A DNA stretch of 64,000 nucleotides, from the NCBI GenBank assembly GCA_045119215.1, contig JBGVDD010000106.1, positions 9,655 to 73,654 of the forward strand. Direction: 5' to 3'. The position numbers and the translations under genes are program-made. The DNA comes from RUG11237 sp045119215. Its GTDB lineage: Bacteria; Bacillota; Clostridia; Lachnospirales; Lachnospiraceae. How positions within the stretch are numbered: the first letter of the stretch is position 1; every line of letters begins with the position of its first letter. This document shows positions 34,301 to 41,196 of this stretch, in pieces. The notes beneath the pieces are model-generated. The model was not told the DNA's origin and searched no databases. It saw nothing but the letters and a program-made list of their open reading frames with translations.

Positions 34301-34455
34301 GGGGTCGCATCCTCTACATGGGGGTCGCATCCCCTACAACGGGGTCGCATCCCCTACATGGGGGTCGCATCCCCTACAACGGGGTCGCATCCCCTACAAC
34401 GGGGTCGCATCCCCTACAACGGGGTCGCATCCCCTACATGGGGGTCGCATCCCCT
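34301..34455. repeat. Eight-copy 20-bp tandem array (GGGGTCGCATCCCC unit)
   Basis: Starts at 34301, 34321, 34341, 34361, 34381, 34401, 34421 and 34441, exactly 20 bp apart. Unit GGGGTCGCATCCCCTACAAC alternates with ...TACATG. Each unit is a small palindrome (GGGG/CCCC). The right end overlaps the last codons of the DUF6512 gene. A 2.5-copy version occurs at 36452-36503. Confidence 0.95.
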
Positions 34456-34973
34456 GGCTCTGCAAAAATCTGTAATGCTCCTGGGTGGTAGGTAAAGAAA
34501 ATAAATGAAACCGTCTGCAATACCACCCATACATACATTATCCAGGTCAAGATATTGTATGCTTTCTCTCTTCCCGCTTTTAGGATATGAGATATCAGCC
34601 CAAAGGCCAATGCCACACTAATATAAAATATAGAAATATCAATAAAACTTTTCCCAAAACCAAGACATCCCCGATAAGTGAAAAAAAGCACCGGAATCAA
34701 CCAGGTTGCTGTGAAAATTCCTGCCAAAGATGCAAATTCCACACTTTTGTATTTTCTATCTTCTACGCTACATAATACAAAATGAAATAACAACATAGGA
34801 TAAAATGCCAGCTTCATATGTTCCCAGGTCGATTCGTTTACCGGGAAAATGTAGCCTGCAATTCTCGTTTCTCCCAAAACTTCATAACCGAAATGCCATA
34901 GTGTGCCCAGCACCATGACTGCTATCATTCCACACCAAAGTATTTTTTTCATATACTTACCCAATGGTTCCAT
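34434..34973 (-). CDS. DUF6512 membrane protein
   Basis: Integral membrane protein of unknown function, about five helices. Family signature 'FPVNESTWEHMKLAFYPMLLFHF' is clear. Its C-terminal residues 'EPGDATPM' are read from the first unit of the 20-bp repeat array, so the repeat has grown into the 3' end of the gene and probably replaced its natural stop. The ATG at 34973 is the outermost; a second at 34952 is possible. Confidence 0.85.
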   Translation of the reverse strand: MEPLGKYMKKILWCGMIAVMVLGTLWHFGYEVLGETRIAGYIFPVNESTWEHMKLAFYPMLLFHFVLCSVEDRKYKSVEFASLAGIFTATWLIPVLFFTYRGCLGFGKSFIDISIFYISVALAFGLISHILKAGREKAYNILTWIMYVWVVLQTVSFIFFTYHPGALQIFAEPGDATPM

Positions 34974-35044
34974 TTTATCACACTCCTTGAGTGTATTGTA
35001 TGCAATTTGGTATAGAAAAATTAGTCTATATTGATTCTGGTTAT

Positions 35045-35071
35045 GGTTCTGCGAATCCGGTTCACAGTACC
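35045..35071 (-). repeat. Stop-overlapping palindrome (element A), copy 1
   Basis: 27 bp: GGTTCTGCGAA, TCCGG, TTCACAGTACC, an imperfect palindrome. The epimerase TGA stop and its last codons lie inside it. Similar elements occur at 36559, 43266 and 50495, each at the 3' end of a minus-strand gene. Confidence 0.8.
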
Positions 35072-35979
35072 ACCCATAAATTTTTGTCTATATAATCAAA
35101 ATATGGCTTCTTGTTGACTTTATCTGAATTGTTTCGATACCAGTCAAAGGCTTCCTTTAACCCGTCATGTAATGATTTTGTATCTGGCATGAACTGACGT
35201 TGTTTTGAAACATTCAGCTCATACTCATAATTATAAAAACTAAAATAATTCCTCTGGTCCACATCATCATATACATTTACGAACTGGACTTGTTTTCCTA
35301 CAACACCATAACAAAGTTCAACCCACTCACGAACAGAAACCGCCTCCGGATTACCTACATTAAAAATATGACAGGAAGGCTTTTGTTCTAAAAGCACATC
35401 TATAAACCTACACAAATCGTGAACATGGAAAAACTGTAATTTCATCTCACCTTTTCTCGGCAAATAAAATTTCCTGTCTGCCAAGGCACAGTCAAACACA
35501 AAGGCTTCCCTATAAACATTATTCATGGGACCATATAAATATGGCGGGCGAAGAATATATGCCTTTGGATTTCTTTTCATCAAAGCTTCTTCCGCTTTTA
35601 TTTTATTTGTTCCATAGTCCCCCCAATATTTATTCACACCTAACTGAGTTTCCTCCTGAAATGGTTGGGGGGCATATTCTGGATAAACCGCACTGGAACT
35701 GATGAAAATGTAGTCATCATAGCTTTCCAGAGCATCAAGCAATAATTCCACATCCTGGGAAGTATATCCGGTATCAATCACAACATCAAAATGAGTTTTT
35801 CTAAGTTTATCCCCTAAATCATGTCTGTCTGCCTCAATAAGCTTGGCGCCCTCAGGCTGTGTTCTGGTGTTTCTGTTAAGTACATGAACATCAAATCCTT
35901 TCCTAATGTAATATTGGGCAATGTATCTACTCACAAACACAGTTCCACCGGTTACAAGCATTTTTTTCATTTTTTCCAT
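35062..35979 (-). CDS. NAD-dependent epimerase/dehydratase (extended SDR)
   Basis: Sugar-nucleotide or related oxidoreductase. N-terminal Rossmann 'MLVTGGTVFVSRYIAQYY' (TGGTxF-type, unusual in place of GxxGxxG), 'VIDTGYTSQDVELLLDAL', Ser-Tyr-Lys region 'FISSSAVYPEY' with 'YWGDYGTNKIKAEEAL' (YxxxK), and 'LRPPYLYGPMNN'. The substrate is not evident and no surrounding pathway is present. ATG at 35979 with GGAG about 6 nt upstream. The final codons and stop overlap a repeat element. Confidence 0.85.
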   Translation of the reverse strand: MEKMKKMLVTGGTVFVSRYIAQYYIRKGFDVHVLNRNTRTQPEGAKLIEADRHDLGDKLRKTHFDVVIDTGYTSQDVELLLDALESYDDYIFISSSAVYPEYAPQPFQEETQLGVNKYWGDYGTNKIKAEEALMKRNPKAYILRPPYLYGPMNNVYREAFVFDCALADRKFYLPRKGEMKLQFFHVHDLCRFIDVLLEQKPSCHIFNVGNPEAVSVREWVELCYGVVGKQVQFVNVYDDVDQRNYFSFYNYEYELNVSKQRQFMPDTKSLHDGLKEAFDWYRNNSDKVNKKPYFDYIDKNLWVVL

Positions 35980-36013
35980 CTCAAACTCCTCCCCGAAATT
36001 TCTGTGTGACCAA

Positions 36014-36040
36014 GGACCAGGATACCGGGTTACTTGGCCC
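36014..36040. repeat. CCGG-centred palindrome (element B), copy 1
   Basis: GGACCAGG, ATACCGGGTTAC, TTGGCCC: imperfect palindrome. A related copy with perfect 7-bp arms lies at 43198-43226. It lies 35 nt upstream of the epimerase start, beyond the toxin-antitoxin locus. Confidence 0.65.
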
Positions 36041-36070
36041 TAGAATAAATTTTTCTTTGTTTTCATATAC

Positions 36071-36099
36071 TTGATTTTGTCTAACACATGTGTTATATT
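36071..36099 (+). promoter_or_regulatory. Promoter of the putative antitoxin RNA
   Basis: TTGATT (36071-36076), 17-nt spacer, TATATT (36094-36099): a near-consensus sigma-A promoter. The spacer and start of the -10 contain a perfect 14-bp palindrome TAACACATGTGTTA (36082-36095), a candidate repressor site. Predicted start of transcription near 36106. Confidence 0.7.
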
Positions 36100-36109
36100 G
36101 TGTTTAGGC

Positions 36110-36138
36110 AAAAGTTATAAACGACTTCTATAAGTCAC
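36110..36138. repeat. Direct repeat DRa/DRb, antitoxin copy
   Basis: Contains AGTTATAAACG and TCTATAAGTCA, matching the two blocks of the copy at 36288-36316 (AGCTATAAACG and TCTATAAGTCA) with a slightly different spacer (4 versus 3 nt). Because the two genes converge, the same-strand direct repeats make the two RNAs complementary. Confidence 0.8.
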
Positions 36139-36163
36139 CAAAAACCCCGTGAGGTACCAGCTC
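36131..36163. terminator. Bidirectional terminator shared by toxin and antitoxin
   Basis: AAAACCCCGTGAG pairs with CTCATGGGGTTTT across a 7-nt loop; T-runs occur on both strands. It ends the plus-strand RNA and the minus-strand toxin mRNA. Confidence 0.82.
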
Positions 36164-36220
36164 ATGGGGTTTTCTATTCCATTTTTGGCAAGGTGGCCTA
36201 TGCCTCAGGCTGGTTGCCAA

Positions 36221-36307
36221 TTACTTTTCTCCATCCAACCATTTGCAAATATAGTAGGCAACTATACTAGCCACAACAGAGAAAATAAAAGCTATAAACG
36301 TATCTAT
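36221..36307 (-). CDS. Putative Fst-like membrane toxin peptide (non-AUG start)
   Basis: 28 codons ending at TAA 36221-36223. Peptide features: a hydrophobic core 'FIAFIFSVVASIVAYYI' and a charged tail 'CKWLDGEK', the pattern of Fst-like type I toxins (TM helix then WLD plus Lys). GGGAGGG (36315-36321) is placed 8 nt before codon 1, but that codon is ATA, not ATG; an ATG here would give the usual M-D-T start. A TGA lies two codons upstream, so no longer start exists in frame. The gene may use ATA at low level, or be inactivated. Expected to insert in the membrane. Known of family: pore-forming or cell-envelope damage; inferred for this one. Confidence 0.6.
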   Translation of the reverse strand: MDTFIAFIFSVVASIVAYYICKWLDGEK

Positions 36308-36316
36308 AAGTCAACC
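36288..36316. repeat. Direct repeat DRa/DRb, toxin copy
   Basis: Second copy of the two-block repeat, lying over the toxin's first codons, start codon and ribosome site. Pairing of the antitoxin RNA here would block translation. Confidence 0.8.
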
Positions 36317-36341
36317 CTCCCTTCTGTGCCTGTCTAGGGAG
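36316..36341 (-). promoter_or_regulatory. Stem that can hide the toxin ribosome site
   Basis: In the toxin leader, CTCCCT (plus 36336-36341) can pair with AGGGAG within the ribosome site (plus 36317-36322). Stem-loops that sequester the toxin ribosome site are part of the known Fst mechanism. Confidence 0.5.
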
Positions 36342-36354
36342 TGGCAACGTTGGT

Positions 36355-36383
36355 ATTTTACCACACAATTCTTTTTCTTACAA
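36355..36383 (-). promoter_or_regulatory. Promoter of the toxin mRNA
   Basis: Minus strand TTGTAA (36378-36383), 17-nt spacer, TAAAAT (36355-36360), a plausible sigma-A promoter. Transcript would start near 36348 and run about 215 nt to the shared terminator. Confidence 0.65.
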
Positions 36384-36451
36384 TATTGCTTAAAATTCTA
36401 CACTACTCTTCCCTTACTTCCAGATTCAACTGGAGTCTAACACCCTGGGAT

Positions 36452-36503
36452 GGGGTCGCTGGAACGGGGTCGCATCCCCTACAACGGGGTCGCATCCCCT
36501 GGA
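36452..36503. repeat. Short second locus of the 20-bp repeat
   Basis: GGGGTCGC partial unit at 36452, then two units at 36465 and 36485 (GGGGTCGCATCCCC cores). Same unit as the eight-copy array at 34301. It lies between the toxin promoter and the flagellin terminator. Confidence 0.88.
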
Positions 36504-36515
36504 ACGCAAAAATAA

Positions 36516-36539
36516 TAGGCGGAGATTGCTCTCCGCCTA
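36516..36539 (-). terminator. Terminator after the first flagellin gene
   Basis: Minus: TAGGCGGAG pairs with CTCCGCCTA around a 6-nt loop, followed by TTATTTTTGC. The same stem sequence ends gltD (43238-43263), so both belong to one family. Confidence 0.85.
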
Positions 36540-36558
36540 AGTAAATATTCTTGTATTT

Positions 36559-36585
36559 GGTTCCGCGAACCCGGTTCACAGTACC
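36559..36585 (-). repeat. Palindrome after stop codon (element A), copy 2
   Basis: GGTTCCGCGAA, CCCGG, TTCACAGTACC, beginning 2-3 nt after the flagellin stop. Degenerate relative to the perfect copy at 50495. Confidence 0.8.
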
Positions 36586-36587
36586 AA

Positions 36588-38591
36588 TTAGCCAAGTAAG
36601 CTTAATACTCCCTGTGTAGACTGATTTGCCTGTGCAAGCATCGACTGACCTGCCTGCATTAAGATGTTGTTCTTTGAGTACTTGGTCATTTCTTCTGCCA
36701 TATCTGCATCACGCAGGACGGATTCGGAGCTCTGCACATTTTCTGAGGTATTTGCATTCCCCGATGTTACATGTTCCAATCGATTTTGATATGCCCCCAT
36801 ACGTCCCCTTTCCTTACTCACATAATTGATGGCTCTATCACAACATTCGATAGAGCAGGAAGCCTCGTCATGGGATAACACACTAAGTTCATTGATACTC
36901 ATACGATTTAGCGAAATCTGTGGTAATACCATAGCCATTTCCTGACCACTATTTGCCCCTACCTGAATACGGAAGAACTCCGTTTCTCCCTCTACATAAT
37001 GCATTGTATATTTCTTTTCCGGGTCTATATTCTCTGGATGTTCCAAATCTATATTTACCGGTTTCTGAGTATAAACCGTCTTAATTTCGTCACCTTCAAA
37101 GACAGTGGCAGCAAAAATACCGCGGTCTCCTATGGCACTACCTGCACTATAATTATTGGTGTCTATAAAGATCATCCCATTATTGTTGTTGGGATCTTTA
37201 AACAATGCTTGATGATGTTCAAATTTTATTCCATTAATGCCAGAAGCAGGAGTATTATAATCACTTGTAGAATAGCTTTGATAATCTGATTGCACTTCGC
37301 TCATTGAATCTGCCATAAATCCATTTAATGAACCAAGAATAGTATCCACCAAATCACTTCCAGTCACTGCATTTCCCGCTGCTGCTTTATCAAGCAAGGA
37401 TTTGATATCCACTTCATACACCATGGACTGTCCCACTGCCCCAGCCTGATCCACCCCATAATACTTGTCTCCTGTACCATTTACAAAGGAAATACTGTAA
37501 TGTTTATCACATGCCGTACAGGTTGCATTAAAACCATGTTTGTCTGTTCCACTGACAAGTGCATTGATATTTGTCTCATTCAACTGACTAAAATCTATAA
37601 CACCACCATTGTGGGCAATAGTTAAGGCGTTGGGATTACAGGTATAAGTACAATCTATGGTTTTATTTCCTGTAGCATCTGCCTGTACAGAAGAAAACAG
37701 TTGTGCCAGTCTATAATTTCGTGTCATAAATCCCGCAAAAGTGGATTGGGCATTGGAACCATCGGAATAATTCTCTGTTACCATGGGCAGATTTCCATTT
37801 GTAGCATCAAGCCAATAGTCCACACTAGTTAATTTTCCAGAATTTGCACTATTATAATTAGACTCACCGATACTGACCGTATTACTTACCGCAACACCAT
37901 TTGTGTCTGTATAACTATACTGCAACGAATAGGTATTTTTCTTCTCACCTAAATCAATTTTCTCTGTCAAATATCCTGTGGTAGTGGTAGTAAGATTCAA
38001 TGGATTGGCAGGATCCGTGGGAAATACCCAATCTGGCAGGCTATTTTCCTTGTAATGACTGGATATGGTGATTGTTTCCGGAACCCACTCTTCAATTTTC
38101 TGTGCATTTCCCACCTTGCGAAAGGTATCCTGCAAAGTGGCAAGGTCGCCTGTCACGGTTTTTATATCATCATTAATTGGCTTTAATATTTTCTTGGTAT
38201 TATATTCTGTATCGTTTGCTGTTCTAACAATTTCCATGGAAAGTGAGTCAATTTCTTTCTGAATTGCTTCCCTGTCAGAAAGTGTATTGGTGTCATTGGC
38301 AGCCTGAACGGATAATTCCCTCATACGGTGCAGAATATCTTGAATTTCAGCCATTGCACCATCCGCTGTCTGGACCAAAGAAATACCATCCTGGGCATTG
38401 TCCGTACCCCGATCCAATCCCCTGATTTGACCTCTCATCTTTTCGGATATAGCCAAACCTGCAGCATTATCTGCTGCAATATTTATTTTATAACCACTGG
38501 AGAGCTTTTCTGTTGTTTTCTTATTGGCTCTCCCTGTACTGTTCAATGTGCGTTGCCCCTGCATGGCTAGTAAATTGTGCTGAATAATCAT
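36588..38591 (-). CDS. Flagellin with Cys-bearing variable domain
   Basis: Structural protein of the flagellar filament. Conserved D0/D1 ends: 'MIIQHNLLAMQGQRTLNSTG', 'KLSSGYKINIAADNAAGLAISEKMRGQ' and the C-terminal 'MTKYSKNNILMQAGQSMLAQ'. The central ~400 residues are variable and carry C-x3-C ('CTYTC') and C-x2-C ('CTACDKHYSI'); three more cysteines ('CSIECC') sit near the C-terminal D1. Flagellins rarely contain Cys, so these are notable. No HExxH protease motif. ATG at 38591 follows GGGGAGGATATAAG. It is the second of two tandem flagellins. Confidence 0.95.
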   Translation of the reverse strand: MIIQHNLLAMQGQRTLNSTGRANKKTTEKLSSGYKINIAADNAAGLAISEKMRGQIRGLDRGTDNAQDGISLVQTADGAMAEIQDILHRMRELSVQAANDTNTLSDREAIQKEIDSLSMEIVRTANDTEYNTKKILKPINDDIKTVTGDLATLQDTFRKVGNAQKIEEWVPETITISSHYKENSLPDWVFPTDPANPLNLTTTTTGYLTEKIDLGEKKNTYSLQYSYTDTNGVAVSNTVSIGESNYNSANSGKLTSVDYWLDATNGNLPMVTENYSDGSNAQSTFAGFMTRNYRLAQLFSSVQADATGNKTIDCTYTCNPNALTIAHNGGVIDFSQLNETNINALVSGTDKHGFNATCTACDKHYSISFVNGTGDKYYGVDQAGAVGQSMVYEVDIKSLLDKAAAGNAVTGSDLVDTILGSLNGFMADSMSEVQSDYQSYSTSDYNTPASGINGIKFEHHQALFKDPNNNNGMIFIDTNNYSAGSAIGDRGIFAATVFEGDEIKTVYTQKPVNIDLEHPENIDPEKKYTMHYVEGETEFFRIQVGANSGQEMAMVLPQISLNRMSINELSVLSHDEASCSIECCDRAINYVSKERGRMGAYQNRLEHVTSGNANTSENVQSSESVLRDADMAEEMTKYSKNNILMQAGQSMLAQANQSTQGVLSLLG

Positions 38592-38620
38592 CTTATATCC
38601 TCCCCTCGGCTCACATCATC

Positions 38621-38661
38621 TAAAAAAACCGGGGAGGTCGTGAAACCTCCTGCCGGTTTTG
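38621..38661 (-). terminator. Terminator between the two flagellin genes
   Basis: Minus: outer arms AAAACCGG / CCGGTTTT, inner arms GGAGGT / GACCTCC, followed by seven T. It limits read-through from the first flagellin into the second. Confidence 0.85.
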
Positions 38662-38685
38662 AATGTGCCTTATACCTGCATTTTA

Positions 38686-40608
38686 TTAGCCAAGTAAGCT
38701 TAATACGCCCTGTGTTGCCTGATTTGCCTGTGCAAGCATTGACTGACCAGCCTGCATTAAGATATTGTTCTTTGAGTACTTGGTCATTTCTTCTGCCATA
38801 TCAGTATCACGTAAGCTTGATTCTGCTGCCTGTAAGTTTTCACTTGATGTATCCAAGTTAGAGATGGTGTGCTCTAATCTGTTCTGAGTAGCACCAAGTT
38901 TTGCTCTTTCGGTAGATACAGACTGGATAGCCATATCGTATGCATTTACTGCCAAAGAAGCAGATGCCTGATTGGTTACATCCAAAGCCTTACCTTCTAC
39001 ACCTTCCTTAGTCTGTACAATGTTCAGGTCTTTTGCCTTCATTGAGTTGATTCCAAGCATAACTTCCTGACCTGCATTTGCACCAACCTGAAGACGGAAT
39101 GCATCCTTTCCGGTAGGAGCCTGCTCTGTCTCTACCATTTCCTTTGCAGTGATGGTGATCACATCTCCTGCTTTCATCTTGTCTGCATTGCTGATGGTGA
39201 TAACGGTGTCATCGCCTTCCTTGTTCTTTAAGTTAATCTTTAATGTTCCATCTTCTTCCACATTAGAACCAATTTCGAACTTAGATGTATCCTCTGTATT
39301 TCCAAATAAATCTGTTACATTAAGAACTGATTTTGACTTATTTAAATCATCATATGCCTTTCCTGCATTATCTGCCCTAGTCTTGGCTGCATCATATGCT
39401 GCAGTACCTTCTGTTTCTGCAGCTAAGGCTTTATTTGCCTGTACCTTTTCAACATATGCACCGATTAATTCATCATTATTGATAATATCTGCATTTTTCT
39501 TAGCTGTATCATAGTTATCCTGTGCAGTTGCCAAAGCCTTTTTCTTATCTGTAAGAGTCTTAATAGAAGCTATAAGGGCTGTCTGTCCATCGTCGCCAGT
39601 AGCTGTACCACCACCAGTAACTGCCGTTTGGTTAAATAAAGTCTTCAACTTTGCATCAGCTGCAGTAATATCCTGTCCGGTTGCAGCATTCCCCTGTGCG
39701 CCATAGGCCTCTACATATGCATCCACAGCCTTTTGCAATTCTTCCTCAGTTATTCCAACCTTCAAAGAATACTGCTTTTGCTCTGCAGGATCGATTGCCT
39801 GTTTATTAAGTGCATCTTTAATTTTCTGTTTCAAATCAGCTTCTGCTGCTGAAACATCATTTTTTGCAGTAGCCAAAGCTTTTGTTTTAGTTTCATAATC
39901 AGCTGTAACTGTTGCTTTTCCTGCTTGCAAATCAGCTTTTTCAACATCAGCAGATGTTTTAGTACTACCAGTTGCTGCATCAATAGCTGCTTCCATATCA
40001 GCGTCTGAATACTTTGGTGTGTTAGCAGTAGACTTTCCAGCCGCAAAGTCCTCTGTAATCTCAATACGAATCACATCCGTAAATGCTGCCTTAGCAGAGC
40101 CATCCTTTGTGATTGCTGCACTTACATTGCTGTTTGCGAAAGTAGCATCCACATTTGCCTTACCAGCTTTTTCAGATACTGCACCTTTTGCAGAACCATC
40201 AATTAACTTCTTGGTGTTGAACTCTGTGGTAGTAGCGATTCTGTCTACTTCCTGAGTCAGCTGGTCAATTTCATTCTGAATCTGTGTTCTATCGTCATCT
40301 GTATTGGTATCAGAAGAAGCCTGTACTGCTAATTCTCTCATTCTCTGTAAGATGGAATGTGTTTCTGTCAAAGCACCTTCTGCTGTCTGAATCATAGAGA
40401 TTCCATCTTCTGCATTGGTAGATGCCTGGTCAAGACCTCTGATCTGTCCTCTCATTTTTTCAGAAATAGCAAGTCCTGCTGCGTTGTCTCCGGCACGGTT
40501 AATCTTGTAACCAGATGATAACTTTTCTGTAGATTTTGCTAACTGTCCTGTTGTTACTCCTAAGTTTCTGTTGGCATTTGCTGCCGTCATGTTGTGCTGA
40601 ATTACCAT
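38686..40608 (-). CDS. hag: Flagellin with long coiled-coil insert
   Basis: 640-residue flagellin. N-terminal 'MVIQHNMTAANANRNLGVTTGQLAKSTEKLSSGYKINRAGDN' split over D0/D1, C-terminal 'SSENLQAAESSLRDTDMAEEM'. The central region (about residues 200-440) is Ala/Asp/Lys-rich with long helices, likely coiled coil. ATG at 40608 follows GGAGGG; the five codons upstream belong to the ribosome site region. The leader contains an 8-bp hairpin with loop CGGA (40635-40654), a candidate CsrA site. The csrA gene is the next gene upstream on the same strand. Confidence 0.96.
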   Translation of the reverse strand: MVIQHNMTAANANRNLGVTTGQLAKSTEKLSSGYKINRAGDNAAGLAISEKMRGQIRGLDQASTNAEDGISMIQTAEGALTETHSILQRMRELAVQASSDTNTDDDRTQIQNEIDQLTQEVDRIATTTEFNTKKLIDGSAKGAVSEKAGKANVDATFANSNVSAAITKDGSAKAAFTDVIRIEITEDFAAGKSTANTPKYSDADMEAAIDAATGSTKTSADVEKADLQAGKATVTADYETKTKALATAKNDVSAAEADLKQKIKDALNKQAIDPAEQKQYSLKVGITEEELQKAVDAYVEAYGAQGNAATGQDITAADAKLKTLFNQTAVTGGGTATGDDGQTALIASIKTLTDKKKALATAQDNYDTAKKNADIINNDELIGAYVEKVQANKALAAETEGTAAYDAAKTRADNAGKAYDDLNKSKSVLNVTDLFGNTEDTSKFEIGSNVEEDGTLKINLKNKEGDDTVITISNADKMKAGDVITITAKEMVETEQAPTGKDAFRLQVGANAGQEVMLGINSMKAKDLNIVQTKEGVEGKALDVTNQASASLAVNAYDMAIQSVSTERAKLGATQNRLEHTISNLDTSSENLQAAESSLRDTDMAEEMTKYSKNNILMQAGQSMLAQANQATQGVLSLLG

Positions 40609-40634
40609 AATTTTTCCCTCCATGTTTTCCCTTC

Positions 40635-40654
40635 GCCAGAAATCCGTTTCCGGC
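40635..40654 (-). promoter_or_regulatory. Candidate CsrA-binding hairpin in the flagellin leader
   Basis: Minus: GCCGGAAA, loop CGGA, TTTCTGGC (8 bp with a G-U pair). Preceding A gives the loop motif A-CGGA, the ANGGA pattern CsrA binds; the ribosome site GGAGGG lies some 25 nt downstream. CsrA repressing hag translation is known in Bacillus; here it is an inference from the hairpin plus the neighbouring csrA. Confidence 0.55.
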
Positions 40655-40838
40655 GGTTATTTTGTTTGATTGGTAATCTATTCCCAAAGCACTGTACTGT
40701 ATTTTTTTGTTATATGCTCTGGGATATTATTAGTTTTTTATCATAAATCACACTCCCCGGGACGAGCCCATTTTTCATCTTTTCTTAATTTTATAGATGT
40801 TTCCTAAAAACGGACTCTCGTGTGAATTACAACCATCG

Positions 40839-41087
40839 TTACCCTCTATCGCCCTCTAGGCTCACAGTCTTTTTTCTGTACTTTTCCGACTTGTCCTCAT
40901 CACGATAGTAGGTCTTTCTCTCACCCTCCTTGATGCGCTGCTCTAATACTTTGCTGCGGACAATGTTGATTTCTCTGGGTGCATCGATTAGGATGTGCAT
41001 ATTGTTCTTGCTGCCACCGGTGAATATGATTCTGATATTTTCTCCTATCTGTACATACTCCTGTGGGCTCATTGTCATTTTCAGCAT
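40839..41087 (-). CDS. csrA: Carbon storage regulator CsrA
   Basis: Small dimeric RNA-binding protein that blocks translation at GGA motifs. 82 residues: 'MLKMTMSPQEYVQIGENIRIIF' and 'HILIDAPREINIVRSKVLEQRIKEG' fit the CsrA fold, though the first residues differ from the common MLVLTRK start, and there is a basic 25-residue tail. ATG at 41087 follows GGGAGG. It lies upstream of hag on the same strand. Its 5' region reaches the inverted repeat at 41121 only 34 nt away, so its promoter must lie inside the invertible segment, or it is not expressed in this orientation. FliW is not in the window. Confidence 0.88.
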   Translation of the reverse strand: MLKMTMSPQEYVQIGENIRIIFTGGSKNNMHILIDAPREINIVRSKVLEQRIKEGERKTYYRDEDKSEKYRKKTVSLEGDRG

Positions 41088-41120
41088 ATGAAAACCTCCC
41101 TGTTTTGCTTCTTGCATGAT

Positions 41121-41145
41121 GCAACATTTTGTTATAAAATGTTGC
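41121..41145. repeat. Left inverted repeat (IRL) of the invertible element
   Basis: GCAACATTTT, spacer GTTAT, AAAATGTTGC: perfect 10-bp arms around a 5-bp asymmetric core. Its reverse complement matches IRR (41858-41882) at 24 of 25 bases. Confidence 0.93.
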
Positions 41146-41196
41146 ATTGATTCAGTATGGATACTGTACAATGTGACACCATGGAAGGAGTTTATT

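Larger units (their letters stand above)
36106..36165 (+). ncRNA. Putative type I antitoxin RNA (Fst/par RNA II-like)
   Basis: A predicted ~60-nt RNA from the promoter at 36071-36099 to the terminator at 36131-36163. It contains direct-repeat copy 1 (36110-36138), whose transcript is complementary to the toxin mRNA around its ribosome site and start. It converges on the toxin gene and shares the terminator with it, the arrangement of the Fst/par systems of Firmicutes. Inferred from sequence layout; not named in a database by me. Confidence 0.6.

Noticed and set aside
34301..34455. CRISPR-like array
   Set aside because: The 20-bp period is continuous with no spacers; neighbouring units are nearly identical, so it is a tandem repeat.
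34283..34495. Plus-strand open frame over the 20-bp repeat
   Set aside because: A readable frame produced by the repeat alone; no start signal.
36588..38591. Flagellin with embedded metalloprotease (flagellinolysin-like)
   Set aside because: No HExxH motif in the variable domain.
40839..40860. Sigma-28 promoter for hag at the csrA 3' end (GGCGATAG)
   Set aside because: The -10 is weak and no TAAA-type -35 occurs at the right spacing. The hag promoter is not identified.
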